This document shows positions 50,262-57,921 of a stretch of 64,000 bases of DNA, piece by piece (within the stretch, counting starts at the first letter, position 1; each line of letters starts with the position of its first letter). The position numbers and the translations under genes are program-made. The stretch comes from Brevibacterium sp. RIT 803 (lineage in GTDB: Bacteria; Actinomycetota; Actinomycetes; Actinomycetales; Brevibacteriaceae), in contig NZ_JAFEMW010000006.1 in the NCBI RefSeq assembly GCF_016892625.1, positions 124,001 to 188,000 of the forward strand, written 5' to 3'. The notes below the pieces were generated by a model. That model was given only the letters and a program-made list of their open reading frames with translations. It was not told the origin of the DNA and did no database searches.

Positions 50262-52925
50262 ATGGGCTGCGTCGTGCCAGGAGACTCCGGTGCCGACGTT
50301 GACGTCGAGGGGCACGTCCAGTTCGAAGGCTGATCCCATCGCCTCGGTCACAATCGACGTTACGGAGTCGACCTCGTCAGGGTGGACGTCGACGATGATC
50401 TCGTCATGGACCTGGAGCAGGACGGTCGACTTGAGATCGCCGAGGCGGTCGCTGACCTTGAGCATCGCAATCTTCATGATGTCGGCGGCCGATCCCTGGA
50501 TCGGGGCGTTGAGGGCCGCACGTTCGGCCATGTCCCGCAGCTGCCGCCGGTCGCTGTGCAGGGCCGGCAGGTATCGCCGGCGACCCATGATGGTCTCCGT
50601 GTAGCCGTTGGCTCGAGCCTGTTCGACGATCTCGTCGAGGTAGTCCTTGACCGCGCCGAAGCGCTCGAAGTACTGCTCCATGAGGTTCTTCGCCTCGTCC
50701 ACACCGATCGCCAGCTGTCGGGACAGGCCATAGGCGGAGAGCCCATAGACCAGCCCGTAGGACATGGCCTTGACCTTCGACCGCATTGCGGAGTCCACGT
50801 CGTCGATGCCGACTCCGAAGACCTTCGAACCGACGTAGGAGTGCAGATCCTCGCCGTCCTTGAATGCCTGGATCAGTGCGGCATCGCCGGAAAGATGGGC
50901 CATGATGCGCATTTCGATCTGCGAATAGTCGGCTGTCAGGAGCCGAGAGTCTTCGATCTCCGGGTCGGAGATGAAGATCTCACGGATACGCCGCCCTGAT
51001 TCTGTGCGGACCGGAATGTTCTGCAGATTCGGGTCGAGCGAGGACAGTCGGCCTGTCGCGGCGACGGTCTGCTGGTAGGTCGTGTGGATCCGACCGTCCT
51101 CGGCCACGGTCTTGAGCAGACCCACGACGGTCTGCTTGAGCTTCGTCGAATCACGGTAGGCCAGCAGATGCTGCAGGAACGGATGCTCGGTCTTGATGAA
51201 CAGCTCCGCCAGCGCATCGGCGTCGGTGGTGTACCCGGTCTTCGTGCGTTTCGTTTTGGGCATGTCGAGTTCATCGAAGAGCACGGCCTGCAGCTGCTTG
51301 GGCGATCCGAGGTTGACCTCATGGCCGATCGCCTCATAGGCGAGCTTCGCGCTTTCCTCCGCCTGCTTGGTGAACTCATCGATGAGCCCGGACAGACCCG
51401 CTTCATCGACTGCGATGCCTGCCCGCTCCATCTTGGCCAGCACCGGAACCAACGGCAGTTCGATGTGGCGGTAGACCTGGCTCATGTTCGCTTCATCGAT
51501 TGCCAGTGCCAGAATCTCGTGGACTTCAAGCAGCGCGGCAGCCCTATATCCGTGTGTCTGAGCGGCCTGGTCCGAGTCGAGGTCGAGTGCCAGCTGTCCG
51601 CTGTCACCTCCGGGCTCGCTCAGTTCGATTCCGGCACGCTCGAGCGCAATCTGCGGCAGCTCGTAGCTGCGTTGATCGGGCACCAGGAGGTAGGCGGCCA
51701 GAGCCGTGTCACCGGCGACGTCATCGACCTCGAGGCCCAGAGAGCGCCACGCCTTGATCTGCGTCTTCGCACTGTGCAGGATGAGGGTCTTCGTCCGCAG
51801 CGCAGAACTCAGATTCGCAACGGCTGTCTCCCCCGCCTCGGCGAGGTCGACGACCCAGGCTTCCTCCGGAGTGCCGGAAACAGCGAGGACTCGAACATCG
51901 CCGTGCCCGAGTTCGTACCGCGCGTCGGAATCAAGAGCGAGCACATCGGAATCAGCTATCTTCTCGAGAAGGCCGGGAACATCAAGAGTCTCAACGGAGA
52001 CTTCGCGAGCGGGTCCGGCAGCTTCCTCTGGTACGGCTTCCTCACCGAAGATCGCACTCAGCCGCTTGCCGAGAGCCTGGAATTCGAGCTGGTCGAACAG
52101 GCTCGAAAGTTCACTCGGGTCACCCTCGCCCCATTTCAGGTCGGCGTAGGTCAGGCCCAGGTCCACATCGTCGAGGAGTCGATTGAGCCTGAAGTTGCGT
52201 TCGACCTCAGAGACGTGGTCGCGAAGCTTCTCACCGACTTTGCCTTTGATCGATTCGGCATTCTCAAGCACTCCGGGCAGGTCACCGTAAGACGTCAGCC
52301 ACTTCGCCGCGGTCTTGTCACCGACCCCGGGCACTCCGGGAAGGTTGTCGGCCTTCTCCCCCACCAGAGCAGCGAGTCCACGGTAGTTCGCGGGAGTCAC
52401 CGCGTACTTCTCCTCGATCGCGGCCGGGGTCATGCGATTGAGGTCGCTGACGCCGCGCTTGGGGTAGAGGATCGTCACGGACTCATTGGAGAGCTGGAAC
52501 GAGTCCTTGTCTCCGGACATCACCTCGACGCTGGCTCCAGCTTCGGTGCCCATGCGGGCCATCGTCGCCAGCGCATCGTCGGCTTCGAAGCCCTCTTTGG
52601 TCACCACAGTGATCCCCATCGCGATGACGATGTCCTTGATCAGATCGATCTGGGGGTGGAACTCCGGTGGTGTCTTGGCACGTCCAGCCTTGTACTCCGG
52701 ATACTCTTCGAGGCGGAACGTCTGACGGCCCAGGTCGAAGGCCACGGCCACATGACTGGGCGACTCGTCCCTGAGGACATTGATGAGCATCGAGATGAAG
52801 CCGTAGATGGCGTTCGTCGACTGGCCGGTGCTGGTGGCGAAGTTCTCCACCGGCAGGGCGTGGAATGCCCGGTAGGCCAGAGAGTGTCCATCGATGAGCA
52901 GGAGGGATTCGTTTACTTGAGTCAC
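50259..52925 (-). CDS. polA: DNA polymerase I
   Basis: An 888-residue family A polymerase. Residues 1-290 are the 5'-3' exonuclease (LLLIDGHSLAYRAFHA, GFEADDALATMA, KADNLPGVPGVGDKTA). The middle domain keeps the exonuclease fold but the first acidic motif reads LALDSDARYEL instead of DTET, so proofreading is probably lost, as in mycobacterial PolA. The polymerase has DYSQIEMRIMAHLSGD, RSKVKAMSYGLVYGLSAYG and QVHDEIIVDVH. I chose GTG 52925 (VTQVNES) because a TAGGCT -10 lies seven bases upstream; it should be leaderless. A tandem repeat array starts at the stop codon. Confidence 0.95.
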   Translation of the reverse strand: MTQVNESLLLIDGHSLAYRAFHALPVENFATSTGQSTNAIYGFISMLINVLRDESPSHVAVAFDLGRQTFRLEEYPEYKAGRAKTPPEFHPQIDLIKDIVIAMGITVVTKEGFEADDALATMARMGTEAGASVEVMSGDKDSFQLSNESVTILYPKRGVSDLNRMTPAAIEEKYAVTPANYRGLAALVGEKADNLPGVPGVGDKTAAKWLTSYGDLPGVLENAESIKGKVGEKLRDHVSEVERNFRLNRLLDDVDLGLTYADLKWGEGDPSELSSLFDQLEFQALGKRLSAIFGEEAVPEEAAGPAREVSVETLDVPGLLEKIADSDVLALDSDARYELGHGDVRVLAVSGTPEEAWVVDLAEAGETAVANLSSALRTKTLILHSAKTQIKAWRSLGLEVDDVAGDTALAAYLLVPDQRSYELPQIALERAGIELSEPGGDSGQLALDLDSDQAAQTHGYRAAALLEVHEILALAIDEANMSQVYRHIELPLVPVLAKMERAGIAVDEAGLSGLIDEFTKQAEESAKLAYEAIGHEVNLGSPKQLQAVLFDELDMPKTKRTKTGYTTDADALAELFIKTEHPFLQHLLAYRDSTKLKQTVVGLLKTVAEDGRIHTTYQQTVAATGRLSSLDPNLQNIPVRTESGRRIREIFISDPEIEDSRLLTADYSQIEMRIMAHLSGDAALIQAFKDGEDLHSYVGSKVFGVGIDDVDSAMRSKVKAMSYGLVYGLSAYGLSRQLAIGVDEAKNLMEQYFERFGAVKDYLDEIVEQARANGYTETIMGRRRYLPALHSDRRQLRDMAERAALNAPIQGSAADIMKIAMLKVSDRLGDLKSTVLLQVHDEIIVDVHPDEVDSVTSIVTEAMGSAFELDVPLDVNVGTGVSWHDAAH

Positions 52926-52932
52926 ATGGCAT

Positions 52933-52938
52933 AGCCTA
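52933..52938 (-). promoter_or_regulatory. -10 element of leaderless polA
   Basis: TAGGCT on the minus strand, seven bases before the polA GTG. The thioesterase gene starts 42 bases away on the other strand. Confidence 0.5.
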
Positions 52939-52966
52939 TCGTTCAAAACTGACATGAAGGAGAACG

Positions 52967-53425
52967 ATGTTCAGACCGGACGCTTCACTGACTGCTGAGA
53001 CCACCGGAGAGCAGTGCAGGCAGCTGCTCGGCCAGCTCAACGCCCCCGACGCAGTCGGTGATCTGGCGGCGAAGATGGGGATCGAGTTCACAGAGCTGAC
53101 CCACGACCACGTCACGGGCACCGCACCGGTGGCGGGCAACACGCAGCCCATGGGCCTCTTCCACGGCGGCGGCCATGTCGTACTCGCCGAATCCCTGGCC
53201 TCGATGCATTCGTTCCTCATCTCCGGCGGCAAGAATGTCGTCGGCGTCGACCTCAATGCCACTCATCTGCGTGCGGCGAGGGACGGCACAGTGACCGGCC
53301 GCGCCGAGGTGCTCCACCAGGGACGCACGATCGTGTCTCACGAGGTGAAGATGACCGATGCCGCCGGTCGGCTCCTCTCAATCGTGCGAATCACGAACAT
53401 GATCCTCAAAACCGAGCCCAAATGA
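52967..53425 (+). CDS. PaaI-type hotdog-fold thioesterase
   Basis: A 152-residue hotdog-fold acyl-CoA thioesterase of the PaaI/YdiI group. The motif MGLFHGGGHVVLAESLASM places the substrate-loop histidine (H66) and the catalytic acid (E75) as usual. The substrate is unknown; aromatic or naphthoyl-CoA substrates are typical for relatives. The ATG has AGGAGA five bases upstream. It is divergent from polA and convergent with the ANTAR regulator gene across the hairpin at 53473; the same neighbours occur in other actinobacteria. Confidence 0.9.
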   Translation: MFRPDASLTAETTGEQCRQLLGQLNAPDAVGDLAAKMGIEFTELTHDHVTGTAPVAGNTQPMGLFHGGGHVVLAESLASMHSFLISGGKNVVGVDLNATHLRAARDGTVTGRAEVLHQGRTIVSHEVKMTDAAGRLLSIVRITNMILKTEPK

Positions 53426-53472
53426 TCTGCAGGCCCGTGAGATCTGCAGGGCAATGACTGCATAATACGAAG

Positions 53473-53507
53473 GAGGCCGGCGAATCCTCATCGGATTCGT
53501 CGGCCTC
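53473..53507. terminator. Bidirectional hairpin after the thioesterase gene
   Basis: GAGGCCGGCGAATCC and GGATTCGTCGGCCTC form a 15-bp stem with one G-U wobble around a five-base loop, between two convergent genes. Confidence 0.8.
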
Positions 53508-53531
53508 AGTGTGTGTTGGGGTGAACGCTGG

Positions 53532-54152
53532 CTACTTGTCGGAGCCGATCTGCTTGAGAACGGTGTCCGCGACCTCACGCATGGTCAGACGACGATCCAT
53601 CGAAGTCTTCTGAATCCAACGGAAGGCCTCGGGCTCGCTCAGACCCATCGAGGTCTGGAGCAGGCTCTTGGCGCGCTCGACGACCTTGCGGGTTTCGAAG
53701 CGTTCGGTCAGATCGGAGATCTCGCTCTCTAGTGAGCTGATCTCTGCATGACGCGACAAGGCGATCTCGAGGGCCGGAATGAGGTCCGCAGCGGTGAAGG
53801 GCTTGACCACGTAGGCCATTGCTCCCGCGTCACGAGCTCGCTCGACGAGCTCCTTCTGCGAAAAGGCCGTGAGCAGGACCACCGGAGCGATGCGCGCCTT
53901 GGCGATCCTCTCCGCAGCGGAGATTCCGTCGAGGATGGGCATCTTGATGTCCATCACGACGAGATCGGGGCGCAGCTCTTCGGCCAGGCGGATTGCGGAT
54001 TCGCCGTCTGCGGCTTCGCCGACGACGTCGTATCCGACCTCGCGCAGCATCTCGACGATATCGAGACGAATCACGGCCTCGTCTTCCGCCACTACGACGC
54101 GGCGAACCGGCACGGACTCATCTGAAGTTGGTTGTTCGCTGTTTGAAAGCAC
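53532..54152 (-). CDS. ANTAR-domain response regulator (PdtaR type)
   Basis: A 206-residue response regulator with an N-terminal receiver domain and a C-terminal ANTAR RNA-binding domain. The phosphoacceptor is D68 in DLVVMDIKMPILDG, with E23/D24, T95 and K117 in the expected places. The ANTAR part (about 146-200) has KVVERAKSLLQTSMGLSE and TSMDRRLTMREVADTVL. ANTAR proteins bind paired hexanucleotide-loop hairpins in mRNA leaders and cause antitermination or block translation; the partner kinase is not in the window. The start is a GTG at 54152 with TAGACT six bases upstream and no ribosome site. Confidence 0.92.
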   Translation of the reverse strand: MLSNSEQPTSDESVPVRRVVVAEDEAVIRLDIVEMLREVGYDVVGEAADGESAIRLAEELRPDLVVMDIKMPILDGISAAERIAKARIAPVVLLTAFSQKELVERARDAGAMAYVVKPFTAADLIPALEIALSRHAEISSLESEISDLTERFETRKVVERAKSLLQTSMGLSEPEAFRWIQKTSMDRRLTMREVADTVLKQIGSDK

Positions 54153-54158
54153 GGCACC

Positions 54159-54164
54159 AGTCTA
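54159..54164 (-). promoter_or_regulatory. -10 element of the leaderless ANTAR regulator gene
   Basis: TAGACT on the minus strand, six bases before the GTG at 54152. Confidence 0.5.
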
Positions 54165-54312
54165 AACCAGGCCCACGCGCGCACCGACGTCGGTACCCAA
54201 GTTTCTTCTGTGATGGTAACCACCAGTGTGATGGTCGCCACCGCCGCCGATTGTGCAATCACAGAGAAGCTGTCGTAAACTCAACCCTGTCGCGGATTCG
54301 CTCCGCGGCCGA

Positions 54313-54394
54313 GCCGGATTGGCGGAATCGGTAGACGCGGTGCACTCAAAATGCATTGTCGAAAGACGTGTGGGTTCGAGTCCCACATCCGGTA
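54313..54394 (+). tRNA. tRNA-Leu (CAA anticodon)
   Basis: The 82-base sequence folds as a class II tRNA: a 7-bp acceptor stem (GCCGGAT with ATCCGGT, a G-U first pair), a D-arm GCGGAATCGGTAGACGC, an anticodon loop CTCAAAA carrying CAA for UUG codons, a long variable arm GTCGAAAGAC, and a T-arm GTGGGTTCGAGTCCCAC. The discriminator base is A and CCA is not encoded. A TAAACT at 54276 is a candidate -10. A strong hairpin follows at 54441. Confidence 0.93.
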
Positions 54395-54440
54395 CTTACC
54401 CCCAGGCAGTCAGCGGACAGTCACTGGGCACGAAGCAGCA

Positions 54441-54480
54441 GTGAAGGGGCCGGCGAACTCATGTTCGCCGGCCCCTTCAC
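54441..54480. terminator. Strong hairpin after tRNA-Leu
   Basis: GTGAAGGGGCCGGCGAA and TTCGCCGGCCCCTTCAC form a perfect 17-bp stem around a six-base loop. It lies between the tRNA and the convergent symporter gene. Between 54481 and 54606 I see no further gene. Confidence 0.88.
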
Positions 54481-54606
54481 TCACTCCGCGAGGAACTCAT
54501 CGGCGTGGACTCGGCCGAGCGCGAAGCGCTCTGCGCCGCAACAGCTCAAAAGGCAGTTCCGGCCGACATCAGCGAAATGCTCATGCCGGCCAGATGCCCA
54601 CCAGGG

Positions 54607-56001
54607 TCAGGAACGCGTTCCACTCGAGGGCTGTTCGAGTTCAGCCTCGTCGGAATCCCCGGCGCTCTCCTCTGCGACCTCATCGACCGGCACATAGCCG
54701 TCTACACGAACAGCATCGTAGCGGTCGACATCGAGGATGTCGTGACGCTTGGCCACAATGGCAGGGACAAGAGCCTGTCCCGAGACATTGAGCGCTGTGC
54801 GTCCCATGTCGACGATCGGCTCGATCGCCAGGAGCAGACCCACACCTTCAAGGGGCAGTCCGAGAGTGGACAGCGTGAGAGTCAGCATCACGGTGGCACC
54901 GGTCGTTCCGGCCGTTGCCGCCGAGCCGATGACGGAGACGAACACGATCAGGAAGTACTGCACGATCGTGAGATCGATTCCGAAGAACTGGGCCACGAAG
55001 ACGGCGGCGATCGCCGGATAGATCGCGGCACAACCGTCCATCTTCGTTGTCGCCCCGAAGGGGACTGCGAAGGCGGCGTAGCTCTGCGGAACGCCGAAGT
55101 TGTCGGTGGCGACCTTCTGGGTCACGGGCATGGTGCCGATCGAGGACCGGGAGACGAAGCCCATCTGGGCGGCCGGCCACACGCCGGAGAAATACTGACG
55201 AGCTGAGAGGCCGTTGAGCTTAGCCAGCGTCGGATAGACGACGAAGAAGACGATCGCCAATCCCACGTACACAGCAACGACGAACCACAGCAGGGAACCC
55301 ATGGTCGACCACCCGTAGGAGTTGACCGCATTGCCGATGAGGCCGAGGGTGCCGATCGGTGCGATGCGCACGATCCACCAGACCACCTTCTGCACGACAG
55401 CCAAGGCCGCTTCGACGAATTGGAGGAACGGTTCGGCGGCCTTGCCGACCTTGACCGCGGCGATGCCGATGGCACCGGAGACGATGATGAGCTGAAGGAT
55501 GTTGAAGTCGACCTCGGAGACCAGGCCGCCGGCCTCATCGGGTGAGGTCGCAACCTCCAGGCCGAGGAAGTTCACGGGCACAAGACCGGTCAGGAAGCCG
55601 ATCCAGCTGCCTTGCGAATCAGGGGCGGAACCGCTCAACGATGCGGCGTCCGCGTGCGTACCCGGCTGAATCACGACACCGAGGATGAGTCCGATGAGTA
55701 CGGCGATGAGCGCGGTGAAGGCGAACCACAGAAGGGTGGAGACTGCGAGCCTGGCTGCATTCGTCACCTTGCGCAGATTGCCGATGCTGGCGATGATCGC
55801 GGTGATGACGAGGGGTACGACGGCCGCCTTGAGGAGGGTCACATAGGACGACCCGATGGTGTCCAAGGTCTGACCGAGCCAGTTGTCCTGACCCTCGCTG
55901 ACCGGACCCCAGGATCGGGCGATCAGCCCGAGGACCACGCCCGCAATCAGGGCAATGGTGACCTGCACCCCGAATGATCGGCTCCACTTGGGCAATCTCA
56001 T
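54607..56001 (-). CDS. Dicarboxylate/amino acid:cation symporter (DAACS family)
   Basis: A 464-residue DAACS transporter with eight membrane helices and two re-entrant hairpins, importing glutamate, aspartate or C4-dicarboxylates with Na+ or H+. HP1 is seen as RSSIGTMPVTQKVATDNFG (the serine-rich tip motif) and helix 7 as FGATTKMDGCAAIYPAI, corresponding to NMDGT of GltPh with Lys in place of Asn. The last 50 residues are an acidic cytoplasmic tail. The ATG has GAGGA about six bases upstream. The stop is preceded by a GGAACGCGTTCC palindrome made of the last four codons. Substrate not determined. Confidence 0.88.
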   Translation of the reverse strand: MRLPKWSRSFGVQVTIALIAGVVLGLIARSWGPVSEGQDNWLGQTLDTIGSSYVTLLKAAVVPLVITAIIASIGNLRKVTNAARLAVSTLLWFAFTALIAVLIGLILGVVIQPGTHADAASLSGSAPDSQGSWIGFLTGLVPVNFLGLEVATSPDEAGGLVSEVDFNILQLIIVSGAIGIAAVKVGKAAEPFLQFVEAALAVVQKVVWWIVRIAPIGTLGLIGNAVNSYGWSTMGSLLWFVVAVYVGLAIVFFVVYPTLAKLNGLSARQYFSGVWPAAQMGFVSRSSIGTMPVTQKVATDNFGVPQSYAAFAVPFGATTKMDGCAAIYPAIAAVFVAQFFGIDLTIVQYFLIVFVSVIGSAATAGTTGATVMLTLTLSTLGLPLEGVGLLLAIEPIVDMGRTALNVSGQALVPAIVAKRHDILDVDRYDAVRVDGYVPVDEVAEESAGDSDEAELEQPSSGTRS

Positions 56002-56205
56002 GCCATTCCTCTTCTTCGTCTGTCGGTTTCCGAATGATGCTCAACCCGAACGCCGCTCACTTCGAGCGAATCTCAGTTCAGGCAATGTTCAACTCACAGC
56101 ACAACTGTTGAGCAATCTCAGAAATTCCGCAAGTCCGAGTGAAGTGGCTCTCACTGGCGCCAACCGCTCAGGTGGCTGCTCGCGCATATGTCATCGGGAC
56201 ATGAC

Positions 56206-56240
56206 AACGGCGGCCACCCCATGAAGGGGCAGCCGCCGTT
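56206..56240 (-). terminator. pyk terminator hairpin
   Basis: AACGGCGGCCACCCC and GGGGCAGCCGCCGTT pair with two mismatches around a five-base loop, 11 bases after the pyk stop codon. The rest of the 249-base spacer up to the symporter start at 56001 has no recognised feature. Confidence 0.75.
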
Positions 56241-56250
56241 TCAGAGAGCC

Positions 56251-57798
56251 TCAGTGCCTCGGTGTGCCGTTCTCCTTGACGATCGGCACCTCATGAGTGA
56301 CCGGCGTTTCGGAGACGATGCCGTACCCGGCCAAAGGATCTTCCTCATCGTCCGAGGAGTCTTCGTAAGCAGCAGCAACACCCTTGGCGGCATCACCCAT
56401 CGTGTGGATGCGCAGAGCATTGGTCGACCCGGGGATTCCAGGAGGTGACCCGGCCACAAGGATGGACTGATCACCCTCGTGGGCTGTTCCGTCCGCGAGC
56501 AGCACGGCATCGACCTGTCTGGCCATCTGATCCGTGTGCCGCACAGTCTTGACCAGGTAGGGGCGCACACCCCAGGTCAGTGCCAGCTGGTGGCGAACCT
56601 GAGCATCGGGGGTGAAGCCGAGGATCGGCCAGGCGGGACGCAGACGCGACATCCGGCGTACGGAGTCACCCGTCTGGGAGAAGGTGCACAGCAGATCGAT
56701 GTCGAGCTGTTCAGCAATCTGAACCGCTGCGGCCGTCACAGCCCCACCTTTGGTGTGAGGAACTGTGCCCAGCTGCGGGATCCGTTCCATGCCGTGTTCC
56801 TCGGTCGACTCGATGATGCGGCTCATGGTCCTGATCGCTTCGACCCAGTAGTCGCCCACTGAAGTCTCACCGGAGAGCATCAGAGCATCGGCTCCATCGA
56901 GGACGGCGTTGGCGCAGTCGCTCGCCTCGGCGCGAGTGGGCCTGGCCGCATCGATCATGGTCTCGAGCATCTGAGTGGCCACGATCACGGGCTTAGCCTG
57001 CTGACGGGCGATCTCAACCGCACGCTTCTGCACGATCGGAACCTGCTCCAGGGGCAGTTCCACACCGAGGTCGCCGCGGGCGACCATGATTCCATCGAAG
57101 GCATCGATGACCGCATCGAGCTGATCGACGGCCTGCGGCTTCTCCAGCTTGGCGATGACGGGTGCGGAGATGCCGACCTCGTCCATGACTGCCCTGACAT
57201 CATCCATGTCCTCGGGACTGCGGACGAAGGACAGCGCCACCCAGTCGAAGCCGAGTTTGAGGCCCCACTTGAGGTCCTCGATGTCCTTCTCCGACAGCGC
57301 CGGCACGGAGACCGGAACACCGGGAAGGTTGATGCCCTTGTGGTTCGAGATCGTTCCACCGATCTCCACCTCGGTGACGACATCGGTGTCGGTGACCTCG
57401 GTGGCACGCAGACGCAGGCGCCCATCGTCGATGAGCAGCGGATCGCCGACGGACACATCGCTCGGCAGAGTCGACAGTGTGGTGCTCACGACCTCGGCGG
57501 TGCCGGCGATGTCGCGGTTAGTGATCGTGAAGGCTGCGCCTTCGACCAGCTCTTCCTTGCCGTTGGCGAAATTGCCGACCCTGATCTTCGGGCCCTGCAG
57601 ATCGAGCAGCAACGCGACGGCGCGGCCGGTGTCGAGCGCGGCCTGGCGCACCCAGGCGAATTTCTCTTCGTGTTCTTCCCGCTTGCCGTGGCTGAGATTG
57701 AATCTGGCCACGTCGACGCCTTCGTCGACGAGCGCGCGGATCTCTTCATAGGAGTTCTGATTCGGACCTAATGTTGCGACTATCTTTGCACGCCTCAT
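56251..57798 (-). CDS. pyk: Pyruvate kinase
   Basis: A 515-residue pyruvate kinase, converting phosphoenolpyruvate and ADP to pyruvate and ATP. Blocks include KIVATLGPNQNS, ARFNLSHGKREEH, LLLDLQGPKIRVG, the catalytic VIAKLEKPQAVDQ with Lys, MVARGDLGVELP and RPTRAEASDCANAV. The C-terminal regulatory domain is present. The ATG at 57798 (MRRAKIV) has TAGGGT seven bases upstream and no ribosome site, so it should be leaderless; an in-frame GTG at 57807 is inside that -10. The GltBD terminator lies just upstream. Confidence 0.95.
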   Translation of the reverse strand: MRRAKIVATLGPNQNSYEEIRALVDEGVDVARFNLSHGKREEHEEKFAWVRQAALDTGRAVALLLDLQGPKIRVGNFANGKEELVEGAAFTITNRDIAGTAEVVSTTLSTLPSDVSVGDPLLIDDGRLRLRATEVTDTDVVTEVEIGGTISNHKGINLPGVPVSVPALSEKDIEDLKWGLKLGFDWVALSFVRSPEDMDDVRAVMDEVGISAPVIAKLEKPQAVDQLDAVIDAFDGIMVARGDLGVELPLEQVPIVQKRAVEIARQQAKPVIVATQMLETMIDAARPTRAEASDCANAVLDGADALMLSGETSVGDYWVEAIRTMSRIIESTEEHGMERIPQLGTVPHTKGGAVTAAAVQIAEQLDIDLLCTFSQTGDSVRRMSRLRPAWPILGFTPDAQVRHQLALTWGVRPYLVKTVRHTDQMARQVDAVLLADGTAHEGDQSILVAGSPPGIPGSTNALRIHTMGDAAKGVAAAYEDSSDDEEDPLAGYGIVSETPVTHEVPIVKENGTPRH

Positions 57799-57805
57799 GC
57801 ACACC

Positions 57806-57811
57806 ACCCTA
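57806..57811 (-). promoter_or_regulatory. -10 element of leaderless pyk
   Basis: TAGGGT on the minus strand, seven bases before the ATG at 57798; the gltD-side hairpin at 57819 lies right upstream where a -35 would be. Confidence 0.5.
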
Positions 57812-57818
57812 CCTGTAC

Positions 57819-57848
57819 CGTGGCGGGCGATCCGAACCGCCCGCCACG
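57819..57848 (-). terminator. Terminator hairpin of gltBD
   Basis: CGTGGCGGGCG and CGCCCGCCACG form a perfect 11-bp stem around an eight-base loop, 73 bases after the gltD stop codon and eight bases before the pyk -10. It insulates pyk from gltBD. Confidence 0.75.
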
Positions 57849-57921
57849 TCTGTTCGTCGGAGGAGAGTCACGCACACCGATGTGCGGACTTCTCATTAAT
57901 TGACACAGATCATCTTAACAT

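Noticed and set aside
51084..52934. 616-codon open frame on the plus strand opposite polA
   Set aside because: It is an antisense shadow of a clear polA gene; long open antisense frames are normal at this GC content and its product has no recognisable family.
54505..54606. Short coding-like stretch after the tRNA-Leu terminator (starting VDSAEREALCAATAQ)
   Set aside because: It continues only as antisense of the symporter gene, and no ribosome site or family was recognised. A gene remnant is possible but cannot be supported.
54610..54621. GGAACGCGTTCC palindrome as an operator
   Set aside because: It consists of the last four codons of the symporter gene, where a regulator site is unlikely; at most it helps form a 3' end.
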